A stretch of 49,149 nucleotides of DNA from Pseudomonadota bacterium (GCA_025356815.1 JANXQL010000013.1:1-49149); one strand, 5' to 3'. Positions 37,083 to 46,302 are shown, counted from the stretch's first letter. Translations and numbers: made by a program. Notes: generated by a model from the sequence alone, not told the origin.

Positions 37083-37712
37083 ATGAAGAGTTCCAGCGGT
37101 TCGCCGCACATTCGCGTCCGTCGTTCCAAGGTCCACGGCACCGGCGTATTCGCCGCACGTGCGATCAAGAAGGGCACGCGCCTCATCGAGTATGTCGGTG
37201 ACCGCATCTCGCACGCCGAGGCGGACCGTCGCTACGCGCACAAGCCGATCGATGACAACCACACGTTCCTTTTCACCGTCGACGCACGCACGGTCATCGA
37301 CGGCGGCGTCGGCGGCAGCCCCGCCCGCTTCATCAACCACAGCTGCGATCCCAACTGCGAGACGGTGATCGAGAACAAGCGCGTGTTCGTCGAGGCGATC
37401 CGGGCGATCGGCGCCGGCGACGAAATCGGCTACGACTACATGATCGAGCGCGACGCGAGCGACCCGCCGAACATGGCCGACATCTTCAGCTGCCGCTGTG
37501 GCGCGAAGGAATGCCGCGGCACGATGCTGCTGCCGCCGAAGCCAAAGCGTCGCAAGAAGAAGAGCGCTGCCAGCAAGAAGTCCGCCGCGGTCGTCGCCAG
37601 GAAGGCCGCTCGCGATGCACCGAAGAAGGCTGTGAAGAAGGCTGCGAAGAAGCCGGTCCGCAAGGTCGCGAAGAAGGCGGCCCGCAAGGCCGCCGGCAAG
37701 CGCGCCAGCTGA
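37083..37712 (+). CDS. SET-domain protein lysine methyltransferase with histone-H1-like basic tail
   Basis: A 209-residue protein. Residues about 8-122 are a SET domain: GTGVFAARAIKKGT at the start, the SAM-site motif RFINHSC (Asn85, His86, Cys88) and catalytic tyrosines in GYDYM (117-119). A post-SET element follows, CRCGAKECRGT, whose Cys137, Cys139 and Cys144 with Cys88 should bind zinc. Residues about 152-209 are a low-complexity Lys/Ala tail built from KKAxKKA-type units, like histone H1 or bacterial Hc1 C-termini. SET enzymes methylate lysines with SAM. The tail could bind DNA and could itself be a substrate; both are inferences. The next gene starts two bases after the stop. Confidence 0.9.
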   Translation: MKSSSGSPHIRVRRSKVHGTGVFAARAIKKGTRLIEYVGDRISHAEADRRYAHKPIDDNHTFLFTVDARTVIDGGVGGSPARFINHSCDPNCETVIENKRVFVEAIRAIGAGDEIGYDYMIERDASDPPNMADIFSCRCGAKECRGTMLLPPKPKRRKKKSAASKKSAAVVARKAARDAPKKAVKKAAKKPVRKVAKKAARKAAGKRAS

Positions 37713-37714
37713 CC

Positions 37715-38335
37715 ATGCGCACGGCCGGCCCGTTCATCGGTCGGCTGTGCGATGCCCTGGCCGGGCCTGGCTACGCAGTCGAGCGGGGCTTTCTTGCGCA
37801 GGACGCGGCGCGTGCGCTGCGGGCGGCCCTGCGGGTGCGCGACGCCGCCGGTACCTTTCATGGGGCCGGCATCGGCGTTGGCGCCGAGCGCGTGGTTCGG
37901 CCCGATATCCGCGGTGATCGCATCTGCTGGCTCGACGCCCCTGAGGGTGCTGCCGAGTGCGATGTGTTCGCCGCGCTCGAGGCGTTGCGCGGCGCGCTCA
38001 ACCGCGACCTGATGCTCGGGCTCACCGAGCTTGAGCTGCATTACGCGATCTACGCTCCGGGCGCCGGCTACCAACGCCACCTGGATCGCTCCCCTCACGG
38101 GGTCGAGCGCACCGTCACGATCGTGCTCTACCTCAACGAAGGCTGGGGCGCGGCGGACGGTGGCGAGCTGGTCATCGCGACCGACAGCGGCGAGCAGCGG
38201 GTGGTGCCGGAGGAAGGTACGCTGGTCGTGTTCCTGAGCGAGGGGCTCGAACACGAGGTTCGTGCCGCCGGGCGGGAGCGTCTGAGCCTGACCGGCTGGT
38301 TCAGCCGGCGGACGGTCGGCGGGATCCCTCGCTAG
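37715..38335 (+). CDS. 2OG-Fe(II) oxygenase, prolyl-4-hydroxylase-like
   Basis: A 206-residue protein with the jelly-roll core of small prolyl-hydroxylase-like oxygenases: iron ligands His122 and Asp124 (YQRHLDRS) and His180 (GLEHEV), and the 2-oxoglutarate anchor Arg189 (ERLSLTGWF). It should hydroxylate a protein or small substrate using O2 and 2-oxoglutarate. The ATG at 37715 follows the SET gene stop by two bases, so the two are almost certainly one transcript. Its TAG stop shares a CTAG with the stop of the convergent MocR gene. Confidence 0.87.
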   Translation: MRTAGPFIGRLCDALAGPGYAVERGFLAQDAARALRAALRVRDAAGTFHGAGIGVGAERVVRPDIRGDRICWLDAPEGAAECDVFAALEALRGALNRDLMLGLTELELHYAIYAPGAGYQRHLDRSPHGVERTVTIVLYLNEGWGAADGGELVIATDSGEQRVVPEEGTLVVFLSEGLEHEVRAAGRERLSLTGWFSRRTVGGIPR

Positions 38336-39726
38336 GGCTGTGCATCGCGCGCCGCGACGCCAACGAGGAAGCGGCCGAGCTCGCCGCCATCGCAGTGCGC
38401 GACGTTGAAACGCCAGTAGGGCGTGGCGCGGGCATCGGGCCTGAACAGCTCGCCAGGCGCCAGCAGCACGCCCGCTTCGGCCGCCGTGCGCCACAGCTTG
38501 CCGACGCTTTCGCGGGAGCGCAGCCGACCCCACAGGAACATGCCCGCCGCGGGACGAAAGGCGAGATCCACGCCGCGCGCGAGCAGCGCCTCCTGCACGC
38601 GCTGCTGCGTTGCCGCCAGCCGCCTGCGCAGCGACTCCAGGTGGCGTCGGTAGTGCGGCTGGGTCAGCACGTCCAGCACCAGCCGTTCCGACAGCTCGCT
38701 CGAGGCGAGCGCGCTGAGGGTCTTGAGCCGCACCAGTCGCGGCGCCGCTTCAGGCGGCGCGACGAGGTAGCCGACCCGGAGGGTCGGTGAGATCGTCTTG
38801 GAGATGCTGGAGACGTAGACGACCCGTCGACACTGGTCGAGCGTCGCGAGCGTGAGTACGGGAACCGGCGCGAGCTCGGCGAAGATGTCGTCCTCCACGA
38901 TCATGATGCCGTGCCGTTCCGCCAGTTCCAGCACCCGGCGGGCGATGGGCACCTCGGTGCTCGTGCCGGTCGGGTTCTGCAGTGTGGTGTTGGTGAAGAA
39001 CGCGCGGATCCGGTGCTGCTGCAGGGCGCGGGCGAGCACTTCGGTGTCGGGGCCGCCGGCGAGACGTGGGATGCCCACCAGCTGCACGCCGCGTGCGCGC
39101 AGCAGCTCCAGCGTCGGCGGGTAGCCCGGGTCCTCGACCGCGACGATGTCGCCGGGCTCCAGCAGCGCTCTCACCACCAGATCCAGCGCCTGGCTCGCCC
39201 CTTGCGTCAGGACGATCTGGTCGGTCGAGACCGCAAGCCCGCGACCCCGCAACTGCGTCGCGAAATGACTGCGCAGCCCGAGCAGCCCGTGCGGTGAGCC
39301 GTAGCCTTCGCTGTGGACCGGGTGGCGGGCCAGACTGCGCAGGGCCGAGCGCACGCCAACGCCGAACTGCCAGGCCTCCGGCAACCAGCCGCCGCCGGCG
39401 TCCACGACGATGGGCTGCGCGCCGGCCTCCAGGCGGCGCTCCCAGAGGGCGTCCGCGGGGGCGCCCGGCGCCGGCCCCAGCGGGGCCGGGGTGACGGCGC
39501 CAGCGACGAAGTAGCCGCTGCCGCGGCGGGCCTCAACCAGGCCCGCCGCGGTCAGCAGGTTGTAGACCTCGGCCGCGGTGAACGCGCTCACGCCCCGGTT
39601 CCGCGCGAGGCCGCGCACCGATGGCAGCGCCATGCCGGGCGCCAGTTCGCCGCTGCGGATGCGCTCGCGCAGCTCGTCGGCGAGCAGCAGGCGCAGCGGG
39701 CGGGCAGGGGCGGGCGGCGTTTTCAT
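38332..39726 (-). CDS. MocR/GabR-family transcriptional regulator (GntR HTH fused to aminotransferase domain)
   Basis: A 464-residue protein from ATG 39726. Residues about 10-75 are a GntR winged HTH (LADELRERIRSGELAPGMALPSVRGLARNRGVS); from about 100 a fold-type I aminotransferase domain follows, with PLP Lys310 in VYVSSISKTISPTLRVGYL and the NPTG motif at about 251-254. Such regulators sense an amino acid or PLP adduct and usually control the adjacent gene, here the divergent aminotransferase/dehydrogenase pair. Neither ATG 39726 nor ATG 39744 has a ribosome site. The first is preferred because an inverted repeat ends exactly upstream and a -10-like TATTAT lies 8 bases before it, which would give a leaderless mRNA. 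Confidence 0.88.
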   Translation of the reverse strand: MKTPPAPARPLRLLLADELRERIRSGELAPGMALPSVRGLARNRGVSAFTAAEVYNLLTAAGLVEARRGSGYFVAGAVTPAPLGPAPGAPADALWERRLEAGAQPIVVDAGGGWLPEAWQFGVGVRSALRSLARHPVHSEGYGSPHGLLGLRSHFATQLRGRGLAVSTDQIVLTQGASQALDLVVRALLEPGDIVAVEDPGYPPTLELLRARGVQLVGIPRLAGGPDTEVLARALQQHRIRAFFTNTTLQNPTGTSTEVPIARRVLELAERHGIMIVEDDIFAELAPVPVLTLATLDQCRRVVYVSSISKTISPTLRVGYLVAPPEAAPRLVRLKTLSALASSELSERLVLDVLTQPHYRRHLESLRRRLAATQQRVQEALLARGVDLAFRPAAGMFLWGRLRSRESVGKLWRTAAEAGVLLAPGELFRPDARATPYWRFNVAHCDGGELGRFLVGVAARDAQP

Positions 39727-39757
39727 CTGTACTGATAATATCATCGATACAGTACAG
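39727..39757. promoter_or_regulatory. Candidate MocR operator and divergent promoter region
   Basis: Perfect 8-base arms CTGTACTG (39727-39734) and CAGTACAG (39750-39757) flank a 15-base AT-rich spacer. The spacer contains -10-like elements on both strands: GATAAT on the plus and TATTAT on the minus strand; the latter has TTCACG 18 bases upstream. The site is well placed for the regulator to repress its own gene and activate the divergent aminotransferase gene. Confidence 0.5.
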
Positions 39758-39820
39758 TCGTGAATGCCGAGCGCCGTGACTGGCTGCCACTGCCGGTGAC
39801 GCGCACGCTGCCTCCGCTTG

Positions 39821-39837
39821 ACGCACCCGCGGTGCGT
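39821..39837. promoter_or_regulatory. Inverted repeat in the leader of the aminotransferase gene
   Basis: ACGCACC and GGTGCGT flank CGC about 50 bases before the aminotransferase start. It could be a second operator or an RNA hairpin; no T-run follows, so it is not an intrinsic terminator. Confidence 0.25.
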
Positions 39838-39884
39838 GCAGACCCCATTGTCAGCCCGGGCGCCGACCCGGTGAGGAGAGGACC

Positions 39885-41231
39885 TTGAACGCCGTCAATC
39901 AGCTGCACCCCGACGCGAGTGAAGAGGCGCTGCGCGCCTGGTGGATGCCGTTCACGCACAACCGCATGTTCAAGGCAAAGCCGCGCCTGATCGCCTCGGC
40001 CAAGGGCGCGTACTTCACGCTCAAGGACGGTCGTCGGCTGTACGACTGCCTGTCGGGACTGTGGTGCTCGCCGCTCGGGCACTCGCATCCGCGCATCGTG
40101 GAGGCGGTCAAGCGCCAGCTGGACACGCTCGATTTCGCGCCGAGCTTCCAGATGGGCCATGAGCCGGCGTTCGAACTCGCCTCGCGGATCACGCAGCTCG
40201 CCGGCCGCCCGAACGACCGCGTCTTCTTCGTCAACTCCGGTTCCGAGTCGGTCGACACGGCGCTCAAGATCGCGGTCGCCTACCACCGTGCACGCGGCGA
40301 AGCGTCGCGCACGCGGATCATCGGCCGCGAGCGCGGCTACCACGGCGTCGGCATGGGCGGCATCTCGGTGGGCGGCATCGCGCCGAACCGCAAGATGTTC
40401 GCGCCGTTGATGATCCCCGGCGTCGATCATCTGCCGCACACCTACACTCCGGCCGAGATGGCCTACAGCGTCGGCCAGCCGACCTGGGGCGCGCACCTCG
40501 CCGACGAGCTCGAGCGCATCGTGGCCCTGCACGACGCCTCCACCATCGCCGCGGTCATCGTCGAGCCGATGCAGGGCTCCACCGGCGTGATCGTGCCGCC
40601 GAAGGGTTACCTGCAGCGACTGCGCGAGATCTGCACCAAGCACGGCATCCTGCTGATCTTCGACGAGGTCATCACCGGCTTTGGTCGCCTGGGCATGCCG
40701 TTCGGCGCGGATTTCTTTGGCGTGCAACCGGACCTGACGACGTTCGCCAAGGCCGTCAACAACGCGACCGTGCCGCTCGGTGGCGTCATCGCCCGCGACG
40801 ACATCTACGAGACGTTCATGACGGGTCCTGCCCACATGATCGAGTTCTTCCACGGCTACACGTACTCTGCGCATCCGCTTGCGGTCGCGGCGGGACTGGC
40901 GACCCTCGATGTCATGGCTGACGAGAAGCTGATCGACAAGGCCGCGGCGCTTGCCCCAGTGCTGGAACGTGCGCTGCACTCGCTCAGGGGCGAGCCGAGC
41001 GTCATCGACATCAGAAACATCGGTCTCGCCGGCGCGATCGAACTCGCCCCGGTCGCAGGCAAGCCCGGCATGAAGGCGATCCAGGTGTTCGAGAAGGCGA
41101 TGGACGAGGGGCTCTTGGTGCGCTTCAGCGGCGACATCCTCGCGGTCGCGCCGCCGTTCATCAGCAGCGTCGCCGAGGTCGAATCCATGGTCGAGGGCCT
41201 GCGGCGCGCGCTGCGTGCCGTACCCGTCTAA
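39885..41231 (+). CDS. Omega-amino acid--pyruvate aminotransferase (beta-alanine/GABA transaminase-like)
   Basis: A 448-residue class III aminotransferase. The TTG start at 39885 is supported by a strong GAGGAGAGGA just upstream. Motifs are WWMPFTHNRMFKAKPRL, LSGLWCSPLGHSHP, the PLP-ring Asp in IFDEVITGFGR and the Schiff-base lysine in TTFAKAVNN. This subgroup uses pyruvate as acceptor with beta-alanine and related omega-amino acids, giving semialdehydes such as malonate semialdehyde. The following gene is an acylating semialdehyde dehydrogenase, which completes such a route to acyl-CoA. GABA or putrescine-derived substrates are alternatives. Confidence 0.9.
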   Translation: MNAVNQLHPDASEEALRAWWMPFTHNRMFKAKPRLIASAKGAYFTLKDGRRLYDCLSGLWCSPLGHSHPRIVEAVKRQLDTLDFAPSFQMGHEPAFELASRITQLAGRPNDRVFFVNSGSESVDTALKIAVAYHRARGEASRTRIIGRERGYHGVGMGGISVGGIAPNRKMFAPLMIPGVDHLPHTYTPAEMAYSVGQPTWGAHLADELERIVALHDASTIAAVIVEPMQGSTGVIVPPKGYLQRLREICTKHGILLIFDEVITGFGRLGMPFGADFFGVQPDLTTFAKAVNNATVPLGGVIARDDIYETFMTGPAHMIEFFHGYTYSAHPLAVAAGLATLDVMADEKLIDKAAALAPVLERALHSLRGEPSVIDIRNIGLAGAIELAPVAGKPGMKAIQVFEKAMDEGLLVRFSGDILAVAPPFISSVAEVESMVEGLRRALRAVPV

Positions 41232-41257
41232 CCGACAGAGCTTAAGGATCAAGGAAT

Positions 41258-42793
41258 ATGAGCGCCCAGCCGCAGGTTCAGGGACTGGCTACGCCAGCCG
41301 CCGTCGTCACCCACTACATCGATGGCCGGCTGGTGCCGGCCGGCAGCGCCCGCCGCCAGCCGGTCTACAACCCGGCACTCGGTCGTCCGATCCGCGAGGT
41401 CGTGCTCGCCGATGGTGCCGATGTCGACGCGGCCGTGAAGAGCGCACGCGCCGCGCAACCGGCCTGGGGCCGCACCCCGGCGCTGACCCGCGCACGGGTG
41501 ATGTTCCGTTTCAGGGAACTGATCGTGCAGCACGCCAAGGCCATGGCGAAAACACTGTCGGAGGAGCACGGCAAGACGGTCGCCGACGCGGAGGGCGAGA
41601 TCACCCGTGGCATGGAGGTGGTCGAGTTCGCCTGCGGCGCGCCGCAGTTGCTCAAGGGCGAGTTCAGCGAGAGCGTGGGCACGGGCGTCGACAGCTTCGG
41701 CATCCGCCAGCCGCTCGGGGTCGTGGCCGGCATCACGCCGTTCAACTTCCCGGCGATGGTGCCGATGTGGATGTTCCCGGTTGCACTGGTCTGCGGCAAC
41801 GCGTTCATCCTCAAGCCGTCCGAGCGCGACCCGTCGACGGCGCTGCTGATCGCCGACCTGCTCAAGCAGGCGGGACTGCCGGACGGTGTGTTCAACGTCG
41901 TGCAGGGCGACAAGGTCGCGGTGGATGCGATCCTGCAGCACCCGGGCATCGCGGCGGTGAGCTTCGTCGGCTCCACGCCGATCGCGCGCTACATCCAGGA
42001 GCAGGCGCAGCAGCATGGCAAGCGCGTGCAGGCGCTCGGCGGCGCCAAGAACCACGCCGTCATCATGCCGGATGCGGATCTCGACGCGGCGACCGAGGCC
42101 ATCATCGGCGCCGCCTACGGCTCGGCTGGCGAGCGCTGCATGGCGATCTCAGTGGCGGTCGCGGTCGGCGATGCCACCGCTGACGCGCTGGTGGAGCGGC
42201 TGGCGCGCCGGGTCGCGACCCTCAAGGTCGGCGCCCCGGATGCGCCGGGCGTCGACATGGGCCCGCTGGTGACCGACGCCGCACGCGAGCGCGTGCGCGG
42301 TTACATCGACTCGGGTGTCGGCGAGGGCGCGACGCTGGTGACCGACGGTCGCGATGTCCGCGTGGCCGGCTGCGAGCAGGGCTACTTCGTTGGTCCCACG
42401 CTGTTCGATCGGGTGCGTGCGGACATGCGCATCTACCGCGAGGAGATCTTCGGGCCGGTGCTGTCGGTCGTGCGCGTGCCCGACTTCGCCGCGGCGGTGA
42501 AGCTGATCAACAGCCACGAGTTCGCCAACGGCACCGCGGTGTTCACCCGCAGCGGCGCCGTCGCCCATGCGTTCGTGCGCGACATCGAGGTCGGCATGGT
42601 CGGCGTGAACGTGCCGATCCCGGTGCCGATGGCGTTCCACAGCTTTGGCGGCTGGCGATCCTCGCTGTTCGGCGACCATCACATGCACGGTCCGGAGGGC
42701 GTGCGGTTCTATACGCGCCTGAAGACCGTGACCCAGCGCTGGCCGGAGCCGGAGAGCGTGCGCGCCGATTTCGTCATGCCGACGATGAAGTAA
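41258..42793 (+). CDS. mmsA: CoA-acylating methylmalonate-semialdehyde dehydrogenase
   Basis: A 511-residue aldehyde dehydrogenase superfamily member of the MmsA type. The nucleophile is Cys294 in GERCMAIS, the motif [14 protein letters not shown] is diagnostic, and the usual ALDH general-base Glu is replaced by Asn in LGGAKNHAV, as expected for CoA-dependent members. It converts malonate or methylmalonate semialdehyde to acetyl- or propionyl-CoA with NAD+ and CO2 release. ATG 41258 follows AAGGA, 26 bases after the aminotransferase, so the two form an operon. A role in beta-alanine (IolA/BauC-like) rather than valine breakdown is suggested by the partner. Confidence 0.92.
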   Translation: MSAQPQVQGLATPAAVVTHYIDGRLVPAGSARRQPVYNPALGRPIREVVLADGADVDAAVKSARAAQPAWGRTPALTRARVMFRFRELIVQHAKAMAKTLSEEHGKTVADAEGEITRGMEVVEFACGAPQLLKGEFSESVGTGVDSFGIRQPLGVVAGITPFNFPAMVPMWMFPVALVCGNAFILKPSERDPSTALLIADLLKQAGLPDGVFNVVQGDKVAVDAILQHPGIAAVSFVGSTPIARYIQEQAQQHGKRVQALGGAKNHAVIMPDADLDAATEAIIGAAYGSAGERCMAISVAVAVGDATADALVERLARRVATLKVGAPDAPGVDMGPLVTDAARERVRGYIDSGVGEGATLVTDGRDVRVAGCEQGYFVGPTLFDRVRADMRIYREEIFGPVLSVVRVPDFAAAVKLINSHEFANGTAVFTRSGAVAHAFVRDIEVGMVGVNVPIPVPMAFHSFGGWRSSLFGDHHMHGPEGVRFYTRLKTVTQRWPEPESVRADFVMPTMK

Positions 42794-42973
42794 TGCTGGC
42801 CTAAGCTTTGGTGATGAACCCCGGCGCTTGCCGGTGGTAGCCTAAGTCCAACATGATCGAGCCGGCCAGCCGTCGGTGGACCCAGGGGTTCGCCGCCGGA
42901 CGTTGCGATGGCGCAACAGGCTGGAAGATCACTGGAACCGGGTTGCCGATGCCTGACCGCGCCCGCGGCGGCA

Positions 42974-42989
42974 GCCCGACAGGTCGGGC
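42974..42989. promoter_or_regulatory. Inverted repeat upstream of the second TonB-dependent receptor
   Basis: GCCCGAC-AG-GTCGGGC is a 7-base-arm palindrome ending 21 bases before the receptor start codon. The two-base centre is too short for an RNA loop, so a protein-binding site is more likely. Another small repeat, TTGCG/CGCAA, lies at 42903-42916. No other feature is seen between 42794 and 43010. Confidence 0.25.
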
Positions 42990-43010
42990 GCGCCCAAGCG
43001 GAGCCTTCAG

Positions 43011-45311
43011 ATGAAATCCACTGTCTACCCCCGACTCGCGCTGGCCGTGGCCGGCGTGCTCAGCGCCGCCACCGCGGCAGCCGCTGCGCCCGGCGACACG
43101 GGCAAGCTCGAGGACGTCGTCGTCACCGCCCAGCGGCGCAGCGAGTCGGCCCAGGATATCGGCGTTGCGCTGACCGTGCTGTCGGCGACCGACCTCGCCG
43201 CAGCGGGGGTTGATCGCGTCAACGGCCTGCAGAACGTCACCCCGAGCCTCGAGGTGGAGCCGGCCTTCGGCAGCGGCCAGCCACAGTTCCGGCTGCGCGG
43301 CGTGGGCTTTATCGACTACACCTCGAACAACACCTCTGCCGTCGGCGTGACGGTCGGCGATGTGCCGCTGCCGTTCCCGATCCAAACGCAGGGCGCGCTG
43401 TTCGACATCGAGCGAGTCGAAGTCCTGCGCGGGCCGCAGGGCACGCTCTACGGACGCAACACGACGGCCGGCGCGGTCAATTTCGTGATCAACCGCCCAA
43501 CGCAGGAGAACCACGGCGGTATCGACCTCTCCCACGGCTCGCACGACGCGTTCGCGGCCGAAGGCTATGTCTCCGGACCGCTGGCTGATGGCGTGCGCGG
43601 CCGCCTCTCGTTCGCGACGGAGCAGGGCGGCGCCTGGCAGCGCAATCGGGCGACCGGGGAGGCACTGGGGGACAAGAACAAGTTCGCGCTCCGCGGCCAG
43701 CTCGAGTGGGATGTGACCAAGGCGGTGAACCTGCGGCTGACCCTGCACGCATCGACGGACAAGTCCGATGCCTATGGCACGCAGCTGATCGCGCCCGTGA
43801 CGCCCGCGGCACCGGGCGCTGCGGTGATACCAGCCGACACAAGTCCCTACGCGACCGGCTGGAGCCTGTCGCCGACCTTTGCCGGTGTCGTTGGCATATC
43901 GGCGCGGTCGAAGCCCGGTGTCGATAATTCCGACGCCGGAGGTGACCTGACGCTGACGGCTGACCTCGATGGCGTCCGGGTCACGAGCATCACCGCCTAC
44001 GACCAGTTCACGCGCCGCGAGCTCGGCGACTGGGACGGTACTCAGTATGTTGAGTCGGACATCTACTTCCACGACAACGTCAAGGTCTTCTCGCAGGAGC
44101 TACGCGTTGCATCGACCGGGACCGGCCCGCTCGGCTGGGTCGGCGGCGCGTACTACTCCGACGAAAAGCTTCACGAGAACTTCTACGGCGACTTCTCACA
44201 GCGACTTGGCGGCGCTGCGCTCACCGAATACGGCCAGCACGGCCAGTCGCTCGGCATTTTCGGGCAGGGCAACTATCGCTTCACGGACCGGTTGAAGGGC
44301 ATCCTCGGGTTGCGCTACGAGCACGAGAAGCGGGACCTCGAGGGGCTCAGCACGCTGTTCGCCGTCGGCAATCCACCCGATTTCACCGACATCGCCTCGG
44401 CCAGCAATCCCGGCGGGCTGACCTTCAACCTGAACGGTGGTCCCCAGAATCGCACGCTGTCGAGCTCCGACGTGTCCGGCAAGCTGGGGCTTGAATTCAA
44501 GCTCGACACGCACGCCCTGCTCTACGCCACCATCAGTCGCGGCGTGAAGTCCGGCGGCTTCACGGCGCACAATACGACGACGCCGAACCCGACCATCCTC
44601 GATTCGTTCAAGCCCGAGAAACTGACGGCATACGAGGTCGGCGCGAAGGTCGACCTGGGTGGCGCCTTGCGCCTGGATGCGTCGCTGTTCCACTACGATT
44701 ATCGCGACCAGCAGGTGCTGTCGAAGTACTTCGACACCACGTCGCAGTCCTATGTGGGCTTGTTCATCAACGCCCCGAAGTCGAAGATCGATGGCGGCGA
44801 GGTCGAGCTGACCTGGGCGCCCGGCGGGGGTTTCGAGCTGTCGCAGTTCGTCGGCTACAAGCAGGGCAAGTTCACCGACAAGGTCCTAAGCAGCAGCAAC
44901 AATCCTGACGAGGTCGGTGCCAACTTCAACGGCAAGGACATCGACTTTCCGAAGCTGAGCTACGGGGGATCGCTCGCGTACACCGTGCCGGTCGGCGCAT
45001 TGCAGTTGCGCGGCGAAGTCAACTACAGCTACCACGACAATTACGACCAGGTCTTCCTGCTCGAGGTCGTCGATCCGGCGACGGCGACGCTGAGCGGCGC
45101 GCCGCAGTTCAAGGTCGACTCCTACTGGCTGGCCAACGCGAGCATCGAACTGGCACCGGCCGAGGGCGGCGCCTGGTCGGTTGCGCTGTGGGGCCATAAC
45201 ATCACGAACCAGAAGTACTTCGCGACCAAGAACTTCTTCCTGCCGTGGACGCATATCGGCGCCGCCGGCGAGCCGACGACGTTCGGTATTCGCGTGAAGT
45301 ACTCGTTCTGA
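43011..45311 (+). CDS. TonB-dependent outer-membrane receptor
   Basis: A 766-residue receptor from ATG 43011. The signal peptide is about 26 residues (ending ATAAAAA), the plug begins at VVVTAQRRSES and includes RVEVLRGPQGTLYGRNTTAGAVN, and the barrel ends in the typical last strand with terminal Phe (IRVKYSF). It is shorter than the receptor at 13890-16547 and similar only in general class. The ligand is unknown. Two alpha/beta hydrolases and a TPR protein follow closely on the same strand, so it may import an ester- or amide-containing molecule that they process; this is inference from position. Confidence 0.92.
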   Translation: MKSTVYPRLALAVAGVLSAATAAAAAPGDTGKLEDVVVTAQRRSESAQDIGVALTVLSATDLAAAGVDRVNGLQNVTPSLEVEPAFGSGQPQFRLRGVGFIDYTSNNTSAVGVTVGDVPLPFPIQTQGALFDIERVEVLRGPQGTLYGRNTTAGAVNFVINRPTQENHGGIDLSHGSHDAFAAEGYVSGPLADGVRGRLSFATEQGGAWQRNRATGEALGDKNKFALRGQLEWDVTKAVNLRLTLHASTDKSDAYGTQLIAPVTPAAPGAAVIPADTSPYATGWSLSPTFAGVVGISARSKPGVDNSDAGGDLTLTADLDGVRVTSITAYDQFTRRELGDWDGTQYVESDIYFHDNVKVFSQELRVASTGTGPLGWVGGAYYSDEKLHENFYGDFSQRLGGAALTEYGQHGQSLGIFGQGNYRFTDRLKGILGLRYEHEKRDLEGLSTLFAVGNPPDFTDIASASNPGGLTFNLNGGPQNRTLSSSDVSGKLGLEFKLDTHALLYATISRGVKSGGFTAHNTTTPNPTILDSFKPEKLTAYEVGAKVDLGGALRLDASLFHYDYRDQQVLSKYFDTTSQSYVGLFINAPKSKIDGGEVELTWAPGGGFELSQFVGYKQGKFTDKVLSSSNNPDEVGANFNGKDIDFPKLSYGGSLAYTVPVGALQLRGEVNYSYHDNYDQVFLLEVVDPATATLSGAPQFKVDSYWLANASIELAPAEGGAWSVALWGHNITNQKYFATKNFFLPWTHIGAAGEPTTFGIRVKYSF

Positions 45312-45333
45312 GCAACTGCGGGGGACTCGGAAA

Positions 45334-46302
45334 GTGAGCATCGCCGGACGGATCGCGATCGGGCTTGCGGTGGGCCTGGCGCTGGCCATCGCCGCCGTCT
45401 GGGCCTGGCTGCGCGGCCCGGACATTCCCTACGCCGAGCTCGAGGCGCGCTACGCGGCCAAGGGCTCGGCGTACGTCGACCTGCCCGGCGGCGTGCGTCT
45501 GCACTACCGCGCCGAGGGCGAGGCGGCGGCGCCGGTGGTCGTGCTGGTGCACGGCTATGGCGACTCATTCACCTCGTGGGAGCTCTGCAGCGCGGCGCTT
45601 GCGACGAAGTACAGGGTGTTGAGTGTCGACCTTCCAGGTCACGGGCTGACGCGCGCGCCAGAAGGCTACGTCATGTCGACCGACGGCTACGTCGAACTGC
45701 TCGACGCCTTCGCGAGCCGACTGGGCCTTGCGAAGTTCGCGCTCGCCGGCAACTCGATGGGCGGTGGCGTCGCATGGCGCTACGCGACCCGCCATGGCGA
45801 GAGGCTCACGGCGCTCGTGCTGGTGGACGCGGCCGGCTGGCCGCTGCCGCCGCCGAAGGAGCTGCCGCTGGCGTTTCGGATCCTGCAGTACCGCGCGGGT
45901 CGCTGGCTGCTGGCGCACATCGACAACCGGCCACTGATCGAGCAGGGCCTGAAGAAGGATGTCTACGACCCGTCGGTCATCAGCACTGCGTTCATCGACC
46001 GCTGGGCCGAGCTGCAGCGCGCGCCGGGTCACCGGGCGATCCTGATGTCCGCCAATCCCGCGGGATTTGCCATCGCAAGTGGCGAGCTGCTCGCGACGAT
46101 CCACGTGCCGACACTGGTGCTGCACGGCGAGGCCGACCCGCTGATCCCGCTCGCCAGCGGCCAGCGCTTCGCGGCGGCGATTCCCGGCGCACGCCTGCTG
46201 ACCTACCCGCAGGTCGGCCACCTGCCGCAGGTGGAGATCCCGGCCCGTTTGGCGGCGGACGTCGCTGCATTCCTGGAGGCGCTGCCGGCGGCCACCCCTT
46301 GA
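45334..46302 (+). CDS. Membrane-anchored alpha/beta hydrolase
   Basis: A 322-residue protein from GTG 45334, 22 bases after the receptor. An N-terminal membrane anchor (about 6-26) precedes an alpha/beta-hydrolase fold with oxyanion motif HGYGDSFTSW, nucleophile Ser141 (GNSMGGG), acid Asp in HGEADPLIP and His in VGHLPQVE. It could be an esterase, lactonase or C-C hydrolase acting at the periplasmic face. Its TGA stop overlaps the TTG start of the TPR gene. Confidence 0.88.
   Translation: MSIAGRIAIGLAVGLALAIAAVWAWLRGPDIPYAELEARYAAKGSAYVDLPGGVRLHYRAEGEAAAPVVVLVHGYGDSFTSWELCSAALATKYRVLSVDLPGHGLTRAPEGYVMSTDGYVELLDAFASRLGLAKFALAGNSMGGGVAWRYATRHGERLTALVLVDAAGWPLPPPKELPLAFRILQYRAGRWLLAHIDNRPLIEQGLKKDVYDPSVISTAFIDRWAELQRAPGHRAILMSANPAGFAIASGELLATIHVPTLVLHGEADPLIPLASGQRFAAAIPGARLLTYPQVGHLPQVEIPARLAADVAAFLEALPAATP

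Noticed and set aside
39742-39744. ATG 39744 as start of the MocR regulator
   Set aside because: It would place the start inside the inverted repeat and promoter spacer; ATG 39726 sits just after both.
42799-42846. Direct repeat GCCTAAG (42799-42805 and 42840-42846) and hairpin CCGGCGCTTGCCGG at 42821-42834
   Set aside because: Seven bases repeated once is expected by chance, and the hairpin lacks a T-run.
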